Source of the DNA: Sipunculus nudus
Lineage: Eukaryota; Annelida; Sipuncula; Golfingiida; Sipunculidae
DNA: 64,000 nt
Direction of reading: 5' to 3'
Assembly: GCA_026874595.1 (NCBI GenBank)
Contig: CM049311.1
Coordinates: 71,654,453 to 71,718,452 of the forward strand
The first letter of the stretch is position 1. Every line of letters begins with the position of its first letter. The notes beneath the pieces are model-generated. The model was not told the origin of the DNA and searched no databases. It was given only the letters and a program-made list of their open reading frames with translations. Below are positions 12,483 through 24,239 of the stretch, piece after piece. Position numbers and translations under genes: made by a program.

Positions 12483-12905
12483 AAGCTGTAGTTAGTATAA
12501 GAGGAAGTGAGATGCGATGCCTCCTGGATACTGGGGTCCAAGTATCCACCATTACTGAGTGATTTTATAGAGATGATAGGAATGACCCTCTGGACGTGTC
12601 AGAGCTCATCACCATCTCAGGAGCTCAGAGCTTGGACATCCAGTACCTTGAGTATATTGAGCGGGAAATATGTGATATGTGGTCAAAAGTTTGAGAATAT
12701 GGGATTCCTGAGTGGCTGCGACCCACGAGGCACACCTATGAAGTATCGAAGGCTAAAAGGCCCTGGTGTGATTGGATGTAATGTTCTGCAGAGGGTGCAG
12801 ACAATCTTATTAGAGAAAATAGGCCACGAGTTCCTGACAACTGTACCGCTTACATGGGAGAAGGGAAGAGCTGGGGGGAAGTCCTTGCATTATACGGCAA
12901 GATAG
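12483..12905 (+). pseudogene. Retropepsin-like aspartic protease fragment
   Basis: The stretch near 12506-12560 reads GSEMRCLLDTGVQVSTITE, with the D-T-G catalytic triplet, and then a stop. A second frame farther on contains GPGVIGCNVL, resembling the second half of retroviral-type proteases. The two halves lie in different frames, so the domain is broken. Confidence 0.7.
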
Positions 12906-13145
12906 ATCTTAAGGCAAACTTACAGCGCCAACGACTATCTGCCTATACTGCTGCACCAGAAGATAAAGCTACTTCTTTGTCCGACTTGAGTCCACCCATA
13001 GAAGGATTGATGTAGCGCATGGATATCGCTAAGCATCTGGCCGTCCTGGATAGATCTGCTTCGCAAACAAGAAGGCGTATTCAGTAAGAATGAAGATGAT
13101 ATCGGATTCTGTGACTTAGTTACACATAGGATACCCACTACTGAT

Positions 13146-13702
13146 GACGTACCAGTGAGGTTTCCACACCGAAGTGTTCTACCTAATCAGTGTGGAGAAG
13201 TAAGAGTATTTATTGGGACTGCTTTCAGGAATCGACAAACCCGAATGGCTCTCAGAGGGGCTGCAAATTTCTGTAGCTTAGGTTTAGCTCATGGACTTTA
13301 TCAAATACCGGTAGATGAGGTTGACCGTCACAAAACATCATTCAGGCCTGGCACCGCAGGATTGTACGAATTTTTCCGGTTGCCTAGGGACTTTGCCCGG
13401 TACTTTTATGAGGCTGATGGACCGGATATTCGGGGATCAGAACTTCAGACTATCTTGCACTACCTGGATGATATGCTAATGTTTGGGTCGACCTTCGATG
13501 AGATGTTAGAGCACATAGACGTAGTTCTAACCCGCCTTGGAGAACATGGCTTGAAAGTCAAACCTGAAAAGTGCAGTTTAGGCCATCTCGTGTCAGTTAA
13601 AGGAATTGCTCCAGACTCTGACATGCTAAGACCGATACAAGAATGGGAAGTCCCCAAGACTGAGCACCAGCTAAGAAGCTTTCTTGGATTAGCTAGCTAC
13701 TA
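13146..13702 (+). pseudogene. Reverse transcriptase fragment
   Basis: A 182-codon open stretch (13155-13703) includes the catalytic YLDD box (about 13458-13469, in HYLDDMLMFG), a downstream HGLKVKPEKCSLG block and SFLGLASY at the start of the connection region. The domain is shortened: between DFARYFYEADG and the YLDD region part of the fingers and palm is missing compared with intact gypsy elements. Confidence 0.8.
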
Positions 13703-14290
13703 ACGCCAGTTTATTAAGGGATTTGCAAGCATTGCTGCCACACTACTTAAACTTCTGAGAGGCTGTAAGAGAAGTAAGAAGCGGCAGCACTTATCCAGAA
13801 GCATTACTGAGAATGGACCCCAGAATATCAAGAGGCATACGGCGAGTTGAAACAGAAACTTACAGCATCGCCAGTGCTTGGACATCAAGACTTCTCTTAA
13901 CCGTTCATAGTGGAAACTGATGCCTGTATGCAAGGCCTGGGAGCTGAACTCGCACAACACCAAGGAGATCAACGTGTTGCTATAAGCTATGCCAGCCGCG
14001 GTCTTCTGAAAGCCGAACGAAATATGGATAACAATAGCAGCCGCAAGCTAGAACTATTGGCTTTGAAGTGGGCGATCATTGAAAAATTCCGCGATATACT
14101 CCTGAGTCAGAGTTCACTGTATATACGGACAACAACCCACTATGCTACCTTCAGTCTACAGCCAGGCTTCAATTTAAGGTAAAGTACAGGCCAGGGAAGA
14201 ACAACACTGTTCCTGATGCCCTAAGCCGAAAAGAGAGCCATGGAAAGGAGCCCTTGAGCGTAAGATTCGAAACCATCTCCGCTGACTCTG
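13703..14290 (+). pseudogene. RNase H-like fragment
   Basis: A 90-codon open stretch (13910-14182) contains VETDACMQGLGAELAQ and YASRGLLKAERN, typical of the RNase H domain of gypsy pol. KYRPGKNNTVPDALSR follows in another frame. Stops before and after confirm decay. Confidence 0.75.
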
Positions 14291-14379
14291 TTTGCGACTG
14301 TCTTGAGTCAAAGGTACCGATGACAGACTAACCTGGAGAATTAGGGTCCGCAATGAGAGAAAACTTGTTGCCTCACTAG

Positions 14380-15420
14380 TTGCAAGAAGTACACACTCGT
14401 TCAATTGAGACCGTAACCCAAGTTACAAGTACGCTTCCGGGGGTCCGGAAAGAAGACTTATCTTCACTCCAACATGAAGACCCTGTTTTGTCTAGGATAT
14501 GGCAATGGTGGGGAGGTCAGCCTGTTTCAACAAGCAAGCGCTCAGACAAGAATCTAAGGAGAGACGTGTAATCCTGAGGGACTGGGATTCCTTTGCGAGC
14601 GAGGATGAGTATTGTGTCGCACAGTTCAAGAAAGGGAAAGAGGTATACCAGGTACTGATACCTCCATGTCTAAAGCCAACTGTACTGAAGTCAGTCCACG
14701 ACCAGATGGGCCATCAGGGACCAGACAGGACGTTACTTTTAACCAGGCCTGATGTTACTGGCCTGGGATGGCCAAGAAAAAAGCGCAGTACGTCAGCCGA
14801 TGCCAGCAATGTACCTAGGCTAAAGCTGGTAGTCAGCCAAAGACGACTACGGGAACCTGATTGCCCACAGACCACTTGAAATCCTCGCGATTGATTTCAC
14901 CCTGCTAGAACCTGGCATAGGCGGACACGAGGATGTTCACATTATGACCGATGTCTTTACGAAGTACACCGAGCTGTTGCACTGAAAGACCACCTTGCCA
15001 AGACAGTGACTAAAGTGCCAGTAGAAAACTGGTTTGTACAGTTTGGTTTGCCACGTCGCATTCACAGTGACCAGGGCAGGAATTTGAGAGTTCCTTAGTA
15101 CGCCAGCTCTGTGATATCTATGGGGTAGCCAAGAGTCGAACGACGCCCTTTCACTTTAAAGGAAACGGTCAGTGCGAACGTCCTGTTGATCGTCTCCTAG
15201 GAGAAGGCAAAGACGAAAACGGGGGAGCAACAGTTGAAGATTGGATAGCTGAACACTTTGAGCGATTTGAGACGGCATGTCGCGTAGCCTGTAAACGAAA
15301 CGAGGAGGCAGATCTTGAGAGACAGTCAAGTGCTAATAAGAAGACCAAGAACACCTGTATACCCATCGGTGGAAGAGTATTTGTAAGAAACCAAGGATTC
15401 AGGGGACGGCACATAATTCA
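14380..15420 (+). pseudogene. Integrase fragment
   Basis: The H2C2 zinc-binding half (HDQMGHQGPD near 14697-14727, CQQC near 14800-14812) is followed by the core with AIDFTLLEP, a TDVFTKYT block and an HSDQGRNFE block. The sequence then reads TTPFHFKGNGQCER before breaking up. Several frame changes are present. The last recognisable part, VFVRNQGFRGRH, ends near 15410. Confidence 0.75.
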
Positions 15421-15597
15421 ACAAATTTCTACCAATTTACTACTAATTTACTTGGGATCAAAGACCCTCTACGGTCTTTGTTAAGCCATTGATGAGATAA
15501 GTCCTGCAATAACAATATTTGAACATTATTATAACAACAACCTGAATTACATGGTGTCTTCGCTGCATGTGCTAATTGAGCAGATTCATAATCAATA

Positions 15598-15640
<43 letters not shown>

Positions 15641-16220
15641 AAGATTTTTAATAAAACTAGAATGAGATACAGGGAGAAAAGAAAGGAAGGAGAGAAAGCC
15701 TTTTACTGTATTCTTAAGATTCGAACGCTATAGATGTACATGCAGCACGGTCTAACGGCATTCTTTTACTCCTTTTAATTTACCAAAAAAAAATACGGCC
15801 ATATTACATAAGTTAATTTGGATACTGTAAGAATACAAAATGTAAATTATATTACTTGAATGTTCCATTTATTAGAAATAACTTTAATATATTATATTTT
15901 AACTATCATTATATATTTTCTGTAAATCATTTAAAAACCTTGACTAAGATAGAAAAAGATACTTTTCTAAAAGATAATCTAAAAGAGACTTGAGCTAAAT
16001 AACAAGTTAATTTCGTGAAAATATTATAGCAAACTGTCCCTATTTTCTGTTATTTCCACTATTATCGCTCATAAAACGTCAATCGTGAACCAAATAAGGT
16101 AAAACGAAAACAAATCATAGAAACTAAATTTTGAAATTTCTCCGCAACTGGTATAACATTCAGTAAATTTTGGTCAAATCACACAGATCTAATATACTAC
16201 AGCATGAATCTTCCCGATAT
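15421..16220. repeat. Low-complexity spacer with inverted copy elsewhere
   Basis: A (GA)n tract lies at 15600-15637. The block 15490-15780 (with GTGCTAATTGAGCAGAT and CTTAAGATTCGAACG) recurs inverted within 22560-23070. The rest (15790-16220) is AT-rich with nothing recognisable. Confidence 0.55.
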
Positions 16221-16221
16221 T

Positions 16222-16885
16222 TGCTGTGTATTTTAAACTTTATTGGCCTGATCCATGTTATGATATTGGTGTTTATGATTATAACCTTGTTTATTTGCTG
16301 TGTATGTTAAACTTTATCGGCCTGATCCATGTTATGATATTGGTGGATATGATTATAACCTTATATATTTGCTGTGTATGTTTAACTTAATAATTTGTTG
16401 ACCTGATCCATGTTATAATATTGGTGGATATGATTAAAATCTTGTATATTTGCTGTGTATGTTTAACATTTTTTTGGCCTGATCCATATTATAATATTGG
16501 TGGATATGATTATAATCTTGTATATTTGCTGTGTATGTTTAATTTTATGGGCCTGAACCATGTTATGATATTGGTGGATATGATTATAACCTTGTATATT
16601 TGCTGTGTAGGTTTAACTTTATTGGCCTGATCCATGTTATGATATTTGTGGATATGATTATAACCTTGTATATTTGCTGTGCATGTTAAACTTTGTTGGC
16701 CTGATCCATGTTATGATATTGATGGATATGATTATAACCTTATAGATTTGCTGTCTATGTTTAACTTTATTGGCCTGATCCATGTTATGATATTTGTGGA
16801 TATGATTATAACCTTGTATATTTGCTGTGCATGTCAAACTTTGTTGGTCTGATCCATGTTATGATATTGGTGGATATGATTATAG
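16222..16885. repeat. Minisatellite, about 75-bp unit, nine copies
   Basis: The phrase GGCCTGATCCATGTTATGAT recurs with small changes near 16245, 16319, 16400, 16478, 16550, 16627, 16700, 16773 and 16848. The open frame at 16421-16630 is a product of the repeat period and is not a gene. Confidence 0.85.
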
Positions 16886-17209
16886 CCTTTTAACTCTAGA
16901 TTGATAATGGATTTTGAAAATTGTAATGAACAGTCAAAGCCCTGTTTTATTCAACAATATGCTTATTGTATTTTACCAGTTCAAATATCATAGGCATTTC
17001 AACGCATCATTTTAAATGCTAATATATAAGAATATATAACTATGTGACTTAGCCAATTTAAATTTGCTAAATTAAACAAATTTCATTTATATTTAAAGTC
17101 AGCTAAATGCCGCGAATGAGCAGAAGTGCATGCTGATCTGAGCAGTTAAAGTGTAATTTTATAACCAATAAAATGAAACAGAGACCGGTTATCGGATACA
17201 TCAACAGCA

Positions 17210-17263
<54 letters not shown>

Positions 17264-17968
17264 GCATTTATTTGAACTAAACTGCATTTAAACTTATCTA
17301 GCCACGATATAGAGGGACGCAAACTTAACCTGTATTCTACATTAAGTTTAAATGAAATTCATTTAAATTGTGATTAAAAGGGTTTAATTAAAGTAAGGTC
17401 ATCATGGAAAATGGGTAACCTTTACAGGATTCTATAAAAGATTAAACAAATGTTGAGACTAACTGGTTGGAATTTTATTTGTCTTCTATTTTCATGAGAA
17501 AAAAAATCTAATAAAGGTAATGTCATTACCTGTATTAGATTCTTTTTCCTTATGAAAATACAAGATATTTTCCAACAATATCAAGGTCATTTATTCTAAT
17601 TTAAAAGGAAATTAAGCAAACTTCAAAATTATCACCTTACATTTAAATTTGAGAAAGCGTGTTTCAAGAATGGGAACATCCAGTCGGGAGCAAGGAGGAG
17701 TCAGGTTATTGCCACTTAAAATCAAACATAGAAAGCTTGTTGGGTTATGGAGCAATCATCATTTATTAATACACAGGTCCTTAATACAAGTTAAGAATAA
17801 TAAATGACTGAGTTATAAATATCTTTAATATATAAAATATTTACACGAGCAATATATACACAGTTTATCTACAAGGATTATTACAAGTCAGTTAAATAAG
17901 CACCACTATATATGTTATGCCATTAATTACACTCCGGTCTAGTGAACAGCTGTGTACCAGTTATCAGC
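16886..17968. other. No gene recognised; (TA)n tract
   Basis: AT-rich sequence with an uninterrupted (TA)n tract at 17213-17263. No coding frame or RNA gene is seen. Confidence 0.5.
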
Positions 17969-18333
17969 CAGACAGCTTTTTTCATTATATACACACAACG
18001 AACATGACTCTGGTTTTTGATACAGTATAAATGTTCGCACTTTGCCCCCCTGACTTTTTCCTCGCATACCGAATCATGTATAATAACAATCGACTGGGAA
18101 GTTGCGCTACGCTATGTGTGTTCCTGTCGATCTGCATAACAGCAACAAGTGGTCAGAAGAACTTAGCGGACTGTACCCGTATCCTCTTTGTGTCATGTGC
18201 AAGTGTATGCTTCAGTAAGCACATTCAGGTAGGAAAGTAGGATTAAAAATTAATAGTTTTACTCTGCCACCAGAAGGAGACTTTCTACCCAATCTTAAAA
18301 TACTGAACTTGTCATACAGCACGAACTATCCCA
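17969..18333 (+). pseudogene. Broken LRR-gene copy abutting ENPP exon 1
   Basis: This is a collapsed copy of the start and one late piece of the LRR gene at 48623-49777. The part 17969-18030 matches that gene's 5' flank (AGACAGCTT...CGAACATGACTCTGG). 18080-18210 matches the signal peptide and N-terminal cysteine region. 18276-18330 (CTACCCAATCTTAAAATACT) matches the late LRR LPNLKTLNLS, so about 500 bp between them are lost. The equivalent of the start codon is changed (GAAGATG became GAAGTTG), with a small deletion next to it, and a stop follows soon after. It cannot make the LRR protein. It ends three bases before the ENPP start codon. Confidence 0.75.
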
Positions 18334-18336
18334 GCG

Positions 18337-19210
18337 ATGCAGTTCTTTTGTATAGCAACGGTTGCTTGGTGTATCTTTGCCAACATCTTAGCTCACTTTA
18401 ATAACAATATTTTGTTGCTGATATCCCTTGATGGCTTCAGATGGGATTATTTAAAAATGGTGAAGGATAAAGGGAAAACCACGCCAAACTTTGATTCTTT
18501 AGTGACAAACGGCGTGACCATCACTGATGGGGGCGTAAAAAACGCGTTTGTTACAGTAACATTGCCTAATCATTATTCCATTGTGACCGGATTGTATGAG
18601 GAAAGTCATGGCATGGTAGCAAATTCATATTATGATCCTGTGTACAACAGTACTTTTAATGTTAGTCATATAACAGAGGACAAATGGTGGAACAATGGTA
18701 CTGACAGTGATACAGGGCCAGAGCCAATCTGGGTTACAAATGAAAAAGGACCACAGACAATATTTAAACGGCGTAGTGGTGTATATTTCTGGTCCGGCGG
18801 TGAAGCAAAGATTAAAGGGCGCAGACCATACCATTATGAGAAATACAATCTAGAAGTTCCATTCAATGAAAGAGCTGAAACAGTCATAAATTGGTTTCGA
18901 GCGGAAGACGATCCTATAAATCTGGGTTTGTTATATTTTCATGAACCAGATGCAACCGGCCATGTATATGGACCCGATTCAGAAGAAATGGTGGATAAGA
19001 TCATTGAATTGGATGGTAACATTGGCAGTCTTATTGATAAGCTGAAAAAGCACAAACTCTTCGAGAAAATAAATATTATTTTGACAAGCGATCATGGGAT
19101 GCAACAGATTCCTGATAATCATTTAGTTTCTCTCACACCACATATTTCTGAGTCTGATGTGGACCATTATATTGACGAGATTACATTCACCTTCTTGTAT
19201 GCAAGGCCAG
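18337..19210 (+). CDS. ENPP4/5-like ectonucleotide phosphodiesterase, coding exon 1
   Basis: This is the catalytic part of a type I membrane ectonucleotide pyrophosphatase/phosphodiesterase, a family that hydrolyses nucleotide or lysophospholipid phosphodiesters outside the cell. The exon gives residues 1-291. Residues 1-19 form a signal peptide. Zinc ligand D32 lies in LISLDGFRWD, nucleophile T75 in VTVTLPNHY, D205 and H209 in HEPDATGHVYG, D252 and H253 in TSDHGM. The usual F of the nucleophile loop is L76. The ATG is the first in frame and is followed directly by the signal peptide. The exon ends at a GTAAGT donor (19211), leaving phase 1 that joins 29089 exactly. Reading past the donor runs into (TA)n, so the open frame beyond it is intron. 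ENPP4 and ENPP5 cannot be told apart here. Confidence 0.93.
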
Positions 19211-19213
19211 GTA

Positions 19214-19217
<4 letters not shown>

Positions 19218-19252
<35 letters not shown>
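19218..19252. repeat. (TA)n tract just inside intron 1 donor
   Basis: The uninterrupted dinucleotide tract begins seven bases after the GT of the exon 1 donor. Confidence 0.95.
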
Positions 19253-19257
<5 letters not shown>

Positions 19258-19374
19258 GTGACAATTAATGATTTGATCGTAGATAATTTTTTGGAAAAAG
19301 TCCAAGCTTTCATTGAATTGAGTAACATGAATGGCTGTTTTTTGTTTGCACATTCATTTTTGTATAAACCATGA

Positions 19375-20963
19375 CAATAATAGAATATTTGCTGTCTGTC
19401 TCGTTCATGTAGAATATGCATTTTAGGTATCCAGCTAAAAAAAAGGTTAAATAAATGTCCTGTGTGTATGTATATTTATTAAAATGTTTCATTAGTTTTT
19501 TATACAAATATTATTAAGTATTAGAATAAGTATTTGTGGATTAAGTGCTCAAGGCCCATGAGCAACTAAGTGGATATTACTTGGTACCACCTGTTTTTAA
19601 GATCTCATTTCTATGAATTTTAGCTGACTTGGTTAACAATTGAGTGGTTACTTGAATCAAATAGGACTAAAACGAGTAAGAAAGTCTGAGTAATTATTAC
19701 AAAAATCAGGACCTTAGTCCATTTCAAACACTTAATCAGTTATTCAGGTATAGTTATACAGGTACAGTTTTCCTAACACGACCAGAGGCCCGATCTTACT
19801 CACGTGCGAAATTCCAAAACGGGGGGGGGGGGGGGGGGACATGAAACAGGAAACGCGAAAGAAACCATCCTTAGGCAGCTTGAAAATTCTTGGTTTGTGA
19901 AGTGGCGCCGGTGGCCTTAGAGCTATATTTTGTTTTGCATCACTGCCTGCGCCAGGTGGAGGCAGTTTTCGACATAAATTACCGTGTCTTAAATCAGCCA
20001 CCGTATAGATAGGCGTGAGAGAGTAACCCTAACTCAAACTTATAAGTGTGCAAATGCATACGTCTTTGTGAATGATCTGTTAGTGTCATATTATAGTATC
20101 GTTAGTATCGTTGGCCTTTATCTTTTGAAGTGTGCATCACGTTGAAACACAAAATTTTATATGTCACCATGTTATTTCTGCTGTATCCAGGGCCTAGCGA
20201 AAGATACGTAAATATTTTTTCCAATAAACCACTTGAAATCCCGAACATTATGTCCTTGATATTCATGATTCATTTCCTCTGAAAAGCATCTCGATACGAC
20301 GCATGCTGTTCAGGCGCACCCATAGAGAGGTAGCTCAATTCAACGCGATTCAATCCTCATGCCCAGGGTACCCTTAGAGATGTTACCCAGTACCTCGCAG
20401 TGTTTATAAACGCACCATGAGGCGCGTCGGGTAGGCTATATGTTCTGGTGATGATAAACCCACGAGGCTGTTTGTCAAATGGTTGTCGCTCTGGGCAGTA
20501 CCACATTAATTGAACAAAATTAGAATTATTTAGTATATTAACTTAATTTTTTTTCAAGGTTGATTTGAAATAAACTTTGTGTAGAATGTTATTACGAACA
20601 CACATTGTCGTTTATGTAATTTCATAGGTTAAAGGCCAAAAACAAAATCGCTCGCGATGTTTAACGTAATAAACCAAAAATATATTCTTTCTAAAATATT
20701 GACACCTTCAAACATGAATTCGAATTTAATTAAAATTGTTACAAAACTTCATTTTTAGAGCCATGTGCAGAAAATTACGACACAGAGGCGTTACGTTTGA
20801 CTGACTAGGCTACATCCCCGTTCGGAAATTGCACTGTAGGTTAAACAGGAACAGGCAAATAAAATATATAATACTGGATACCAACTGGACCAGCAATACT
20901 TGAACGATGTTCTTTTCAAAATCAAATATTTCGGTAGTTTTTTCTTGTGTGCATGTTCGTAAA
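19375..20963. other. ENPP intron 1, no further gene seen
   Basis: Non-coding intron sequence with a poly-G run at about 19820-19838. Open frames here are short and overlap on both strands. Confidence 0.5.
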
Positions 20964-21002
20964 CTGATATCCTTTATTTCAAGAAACTCTTTTATCAAAA
21001 TA

Positions 21003-21080
<78 letters not shown>

Positions 21081-21120
21081 TATTTTGATAAAAGAGTTTT
21101 CTTGAAATAAAGGATATCAG
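20964..21120. repeat. Long palindrome with (TA)n centre
   Basis: The left arm (20964-21008, beginning CTGATATCCTTTATTTCAAG) and the right arm (about 21074-21120, its reverse complement) match over about 45 bases except one extra A. The loop is an uninterrupted (TA)n at 21006-21077 that is itself self-complementary, so all of the 157 bp could fold or extrude as a cruciform. An open frame through it is an artefact. Confidence 0.9.
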
Positions 21121-21429
21121 ACCGTCCTTTACAGGGATTTATTGGTAAATAAATCTGTCACAACTAAAAGAAATATTAACTATAATTGGCATTATTTAAT
21201 TCTTACTACCATTCCATTAAGCCAAAATATAGGTTATATCATATATTAGAAAGTTAAATGATATAAAAACACAAGCCGAGGCCACAGGGAAGAATGCTGT
21301 ATGATAATTGTATTATTTTAATATCAGTGAACATCAAAAAGAAACATAACCCCGTTTGGGGGACCTCTTGTTAATTTAGAAGTCCATAGGATTACAGGCC
21401 GTTCACAACCTGAGTGTGATCTGGTAAAC

Positions 21430-21930
21430 TTCTCCTTCAGCCTTGTCTACTTTCTATGTACTTCTCTATCGTTGATTTATTCGTTCTTCTCTGTAGTTTG
21501 TCACTCTTTCTTGATTTTTTCTCTCGTTCTTTCGTTTTCTCTCGTTCTTCCTTTTTTTTTCGTCCTTTACACTATCACTTTTTTTCTCGCCTTTCTTTGC
21601 CTTTTTCTTTCTCTACAGTCAGTCTCATTTTGTTATATCTTTTTCCTTTTTTTTATATTTTCTTGTTTTGACTTCCTCTGTCTGTCTCTTTTTCTTTCTC
21701 CTCTCTCACTCTTTCATCCTTTCTTTCCTTTTTTTTAATTCGATCACCCCATTTTCTTCTTTCTCTCTAGTACTTTTGCTTTCAAACTCTTTATTTTCTC
21801 TTTCTTTCTTCCTTTCCCGCATTTCTTGCTTTTCTTTGCCTTTTCATTTCTCTCCTCTTCTGTTTCATTTTATTTCTCTCTTCCTCTTCTTTCATGAATT
21901 TTTCCTTTTCCTCCCTATTTTAAATCAAGC
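21430..21930. repeat. Pyrimidine-rich (T/C) tract
   Basis: About 500 bp of almost pure C and T on the + strand (TTTCTC, CTTTCT motifs) create three overlapping Phe/Ser/Leu-rich open frames. They are composition artefacts. Confidence 0.85.
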
Positions 21931-22559
21931 ACCCATTGGTCACGACATTTAGCTAAATTTGAATATGAATGAAATTTCGTGTTGTTTTAGAAAATGAAAA
22001 TGGGCTTAGTTACACAGATATATATTCTAAATATTAGCATTAAAAAAAGCTGAGTTGAAATGGCCCTGGTATTTTGAACCGGTATATACTACATGAAGCC
22101 TGTTTTGCTGAATTGAAACAGGACCATGATTGCTAATATAACCAGTATAATGGAACAAGTTTTTGAGAAATTTCAAAATATCAGTTTTGTAATGATTTGT
22201 GTATATTACACTTTTTGGTACACAATTTGCCTTAATACTGGGATTGAATTAAATTAAATAACTTTAAAATGAAAGGCGAGTAACAAATTATCCAATAAAG
22301 TCAAAAATATTATATATTTAATTTTATTTACTTAAATATATTTATTTTTTATCGAATTGAGACACATGGATAAGTATTGATGTCAGCTGCTATGAAATGC
22401 GGACATGCTATATTCACATTGGTAATAATGACGTTATGTGAGCGATAATACGGTAGCAAATCGACAATAAGCTCAGTTGACCATTATAATTTTCATGGAA
22501 TCATATAAATATTATCCACTCATCGGTTATCTTTCAGAAAAGTTATTTGTCTGTCTTAA
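21931..22559. other. Intron 1 sequence, nothing recognised
   Basis: AT-rich intron sequence with no coding frame, RNA gene or repeat boundary identified. Confidence 0.45.
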
Positions 22560-23070
22560 TCGAGGTTCTTTTAAGAATTTTCTCAAAATGTTAAATGAGA
22601 GGTCATTTTTTTTTAATCTAAAGGAGTAAAGCAGGTAGACTTTTGGAACTCTGTAAACTGTTAGGGCATTACGGTGTAATGCGAGCCAACGCGATGAGTG
22701 CCTGGCGTTTCGAAATGTATGAACCCTAAAATAAAAGTGACTTTAGATGCACTTCTAACGTTCGAATCTTAAGAAACACAGCAATAGCCTTTCTCTCCTC
22801 TATTCCTTCTTTCTTCCTTCCTTTCTTTTCCCCTCTGTTTTTCTTCCTTTTGCTTTCTTTTTTTCAATATTTCACTTTTTATATATTTCTGCTTTTAATT
22901 CTTGCTTTTTTGCTTTCAAATTATTTTTTTCTTTTCTTACTTCCTTCCTTTTCTCTCTCACCCTTTCTCTCTTAATCAGGTTTATTGATCTGCTCAATTA
23001 GCACAAATCACAAAGACACGATGCAATCGGGGTCATTGTTATTGCAGCACTTAGCTCACCCATGGCTAAA
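22560..23070 (-). repeat. Inverted copy of the 15.49-15.78 kb block
   Basis: The blocks CGTTCGAATCTTAAGAAAC, the CTTT/CCTT tract and ATCTGCTCAATTAGCAC are the reverse complement of 15490-15780, in the same order. A repeat family lacking obvious ends, or an inverted duplication. Confidence 0.65.
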
Positions 23071-24239
23071 TAAAAACTGCAGCTGGAAGTTTATCCAAAG
23101 TGAATAAACAAGGCTCTGCAAAACATTTAATTTTTCTCTGGAAGTATAAGTGAGGTTATATTGTGTATAAAAATGTTTTGTACACACATTTTGTTTCACG
23201 TTATTTTTTTCTGTTAAGGAAAAACACCAGCATTTACATGGAAAAAAAACAGATAATAACACACATAAATGTATAGCTATAGAATCACTGTAAACAAAGT
23301 TTAAGCTGTGCTATTGTTGCTTGGCTTGTTTTGCCAGGTTTCAAGATAAAAAAAAAACCTATTAAGTCTGCAAAGCCAATAGTCACATACACGACCTCTA
23401 GCTTCAGAAATGAATGTAAAACGTCGTCCACCCGGGATTTCGTCAAACCCGAAATCGTTTAGCTCAAATAAAATTAGGCATGTTAGTTTCCCGAATCCAT
23501 GTGAGATAACCTTTCACAAATTATATTTGATTTTGATGGGACTGATTTATAAAACTTACGTGAATACAGCGGCAGACTACGCATGTTTGTTTAGAGCAAC
23601 ATGACATGTCAATCGAAAGTCTTGCGGCAAGGTGATGACGGTTAGTCACTCAAAATATTTTCCGCTGATTAGCTCCCAAACGTTGAGAATTTATTAATGT
23701 ACTAAAGCAATAAAGTTCCTGTGGTTATTTTTTTTAGATATCCCGTTCACAAGGCTTGCTTTAAGACAAATAAATAAAAAATGCCTATCAGCCTATATAG
23801 GCTGCAGGCTATAAGTCAATAAGCGGCATTTTATCATTTTATTTTCGATTAATTTAAAAATATATTCTGTATCTGAATAAGATGTGCTGGAATAAACTGT
23901 AAAACATATTTTAAACTAAATTAAAACGCTGATAAATTCTAACGTGTTCCATCCATATAAAGTTTCAATTTGCTTAAATGTAGAGAATCTTCATAGCTTT
24001 AACAAAAAAACACACAGGGGCCCCAAAGCAGCAGAATCTCTAATGCAAAGGAAATACTGAAATTTAGTCAGGTCATGCTGGAGGTCTAGTTCTGCTTCCT
24101 GAAATGTTAAACCTAACATAACCACAGCTGAATTGGATTTCATTGCCCCCCCCCCCCCCCAGGGAATTTTCGCGACCTAGTTTTTAGCACAATACGGCAT
24201 CAATGGAATTAGCAAAACAGAACATTAGCTTTATAATGA
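23071..24239. other. Intron 1 sequence, nothing recognised
   Basis: AT-rich sequence with a poly-C run near 24147-24160. No coding frame stands out. Confidence 0.4.

Larger units (their letters stand above)
12450..15420 (+). pseudogene. Degenerate Ty3/gypsy retrotransposon pol region
   Basis: Pieces of one polyprotein lie in the usual order on the + strand: retropepsin-like protease, reverse transcriptase, RNase H, integrase. They are spread over all three frames and interrupted by stops and frameshifts, so no functional product is possible. Landmarks are LLDTG (protease), YLDD (reverse transcriptase), a HDQMGHQ...CQQC zinc-binding region, and the integrase D/D/E context ending in a GNGQCER-like stretch. 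I found no flanking long terminal repeats or primer-binding site, so this is an internal fragment or the repeats have decayed. Composition is more GC-rich than the flanks. Confidence 0.85.

Noticed and set aside
16222-16885. Regular direct repeats resembling a CRISPR array
   Set aside because: Units of about 75 bp are continuous without unique spacers, and the window is eukaryotic; it is a minisatellite.
18337-19374. Single-exon 345-residue ENPP protein ending after the (TA)n tract
   Set aside because: A GTAAGT donor at 19211 joins in phase to exon 2 at 29089, and the remaining conserved domain lies there.
21456-21952. Phe/Ser/Leu-rich membrane-like proteins
   Set aside because: Three overlapping frames from a pyrimidine tract.
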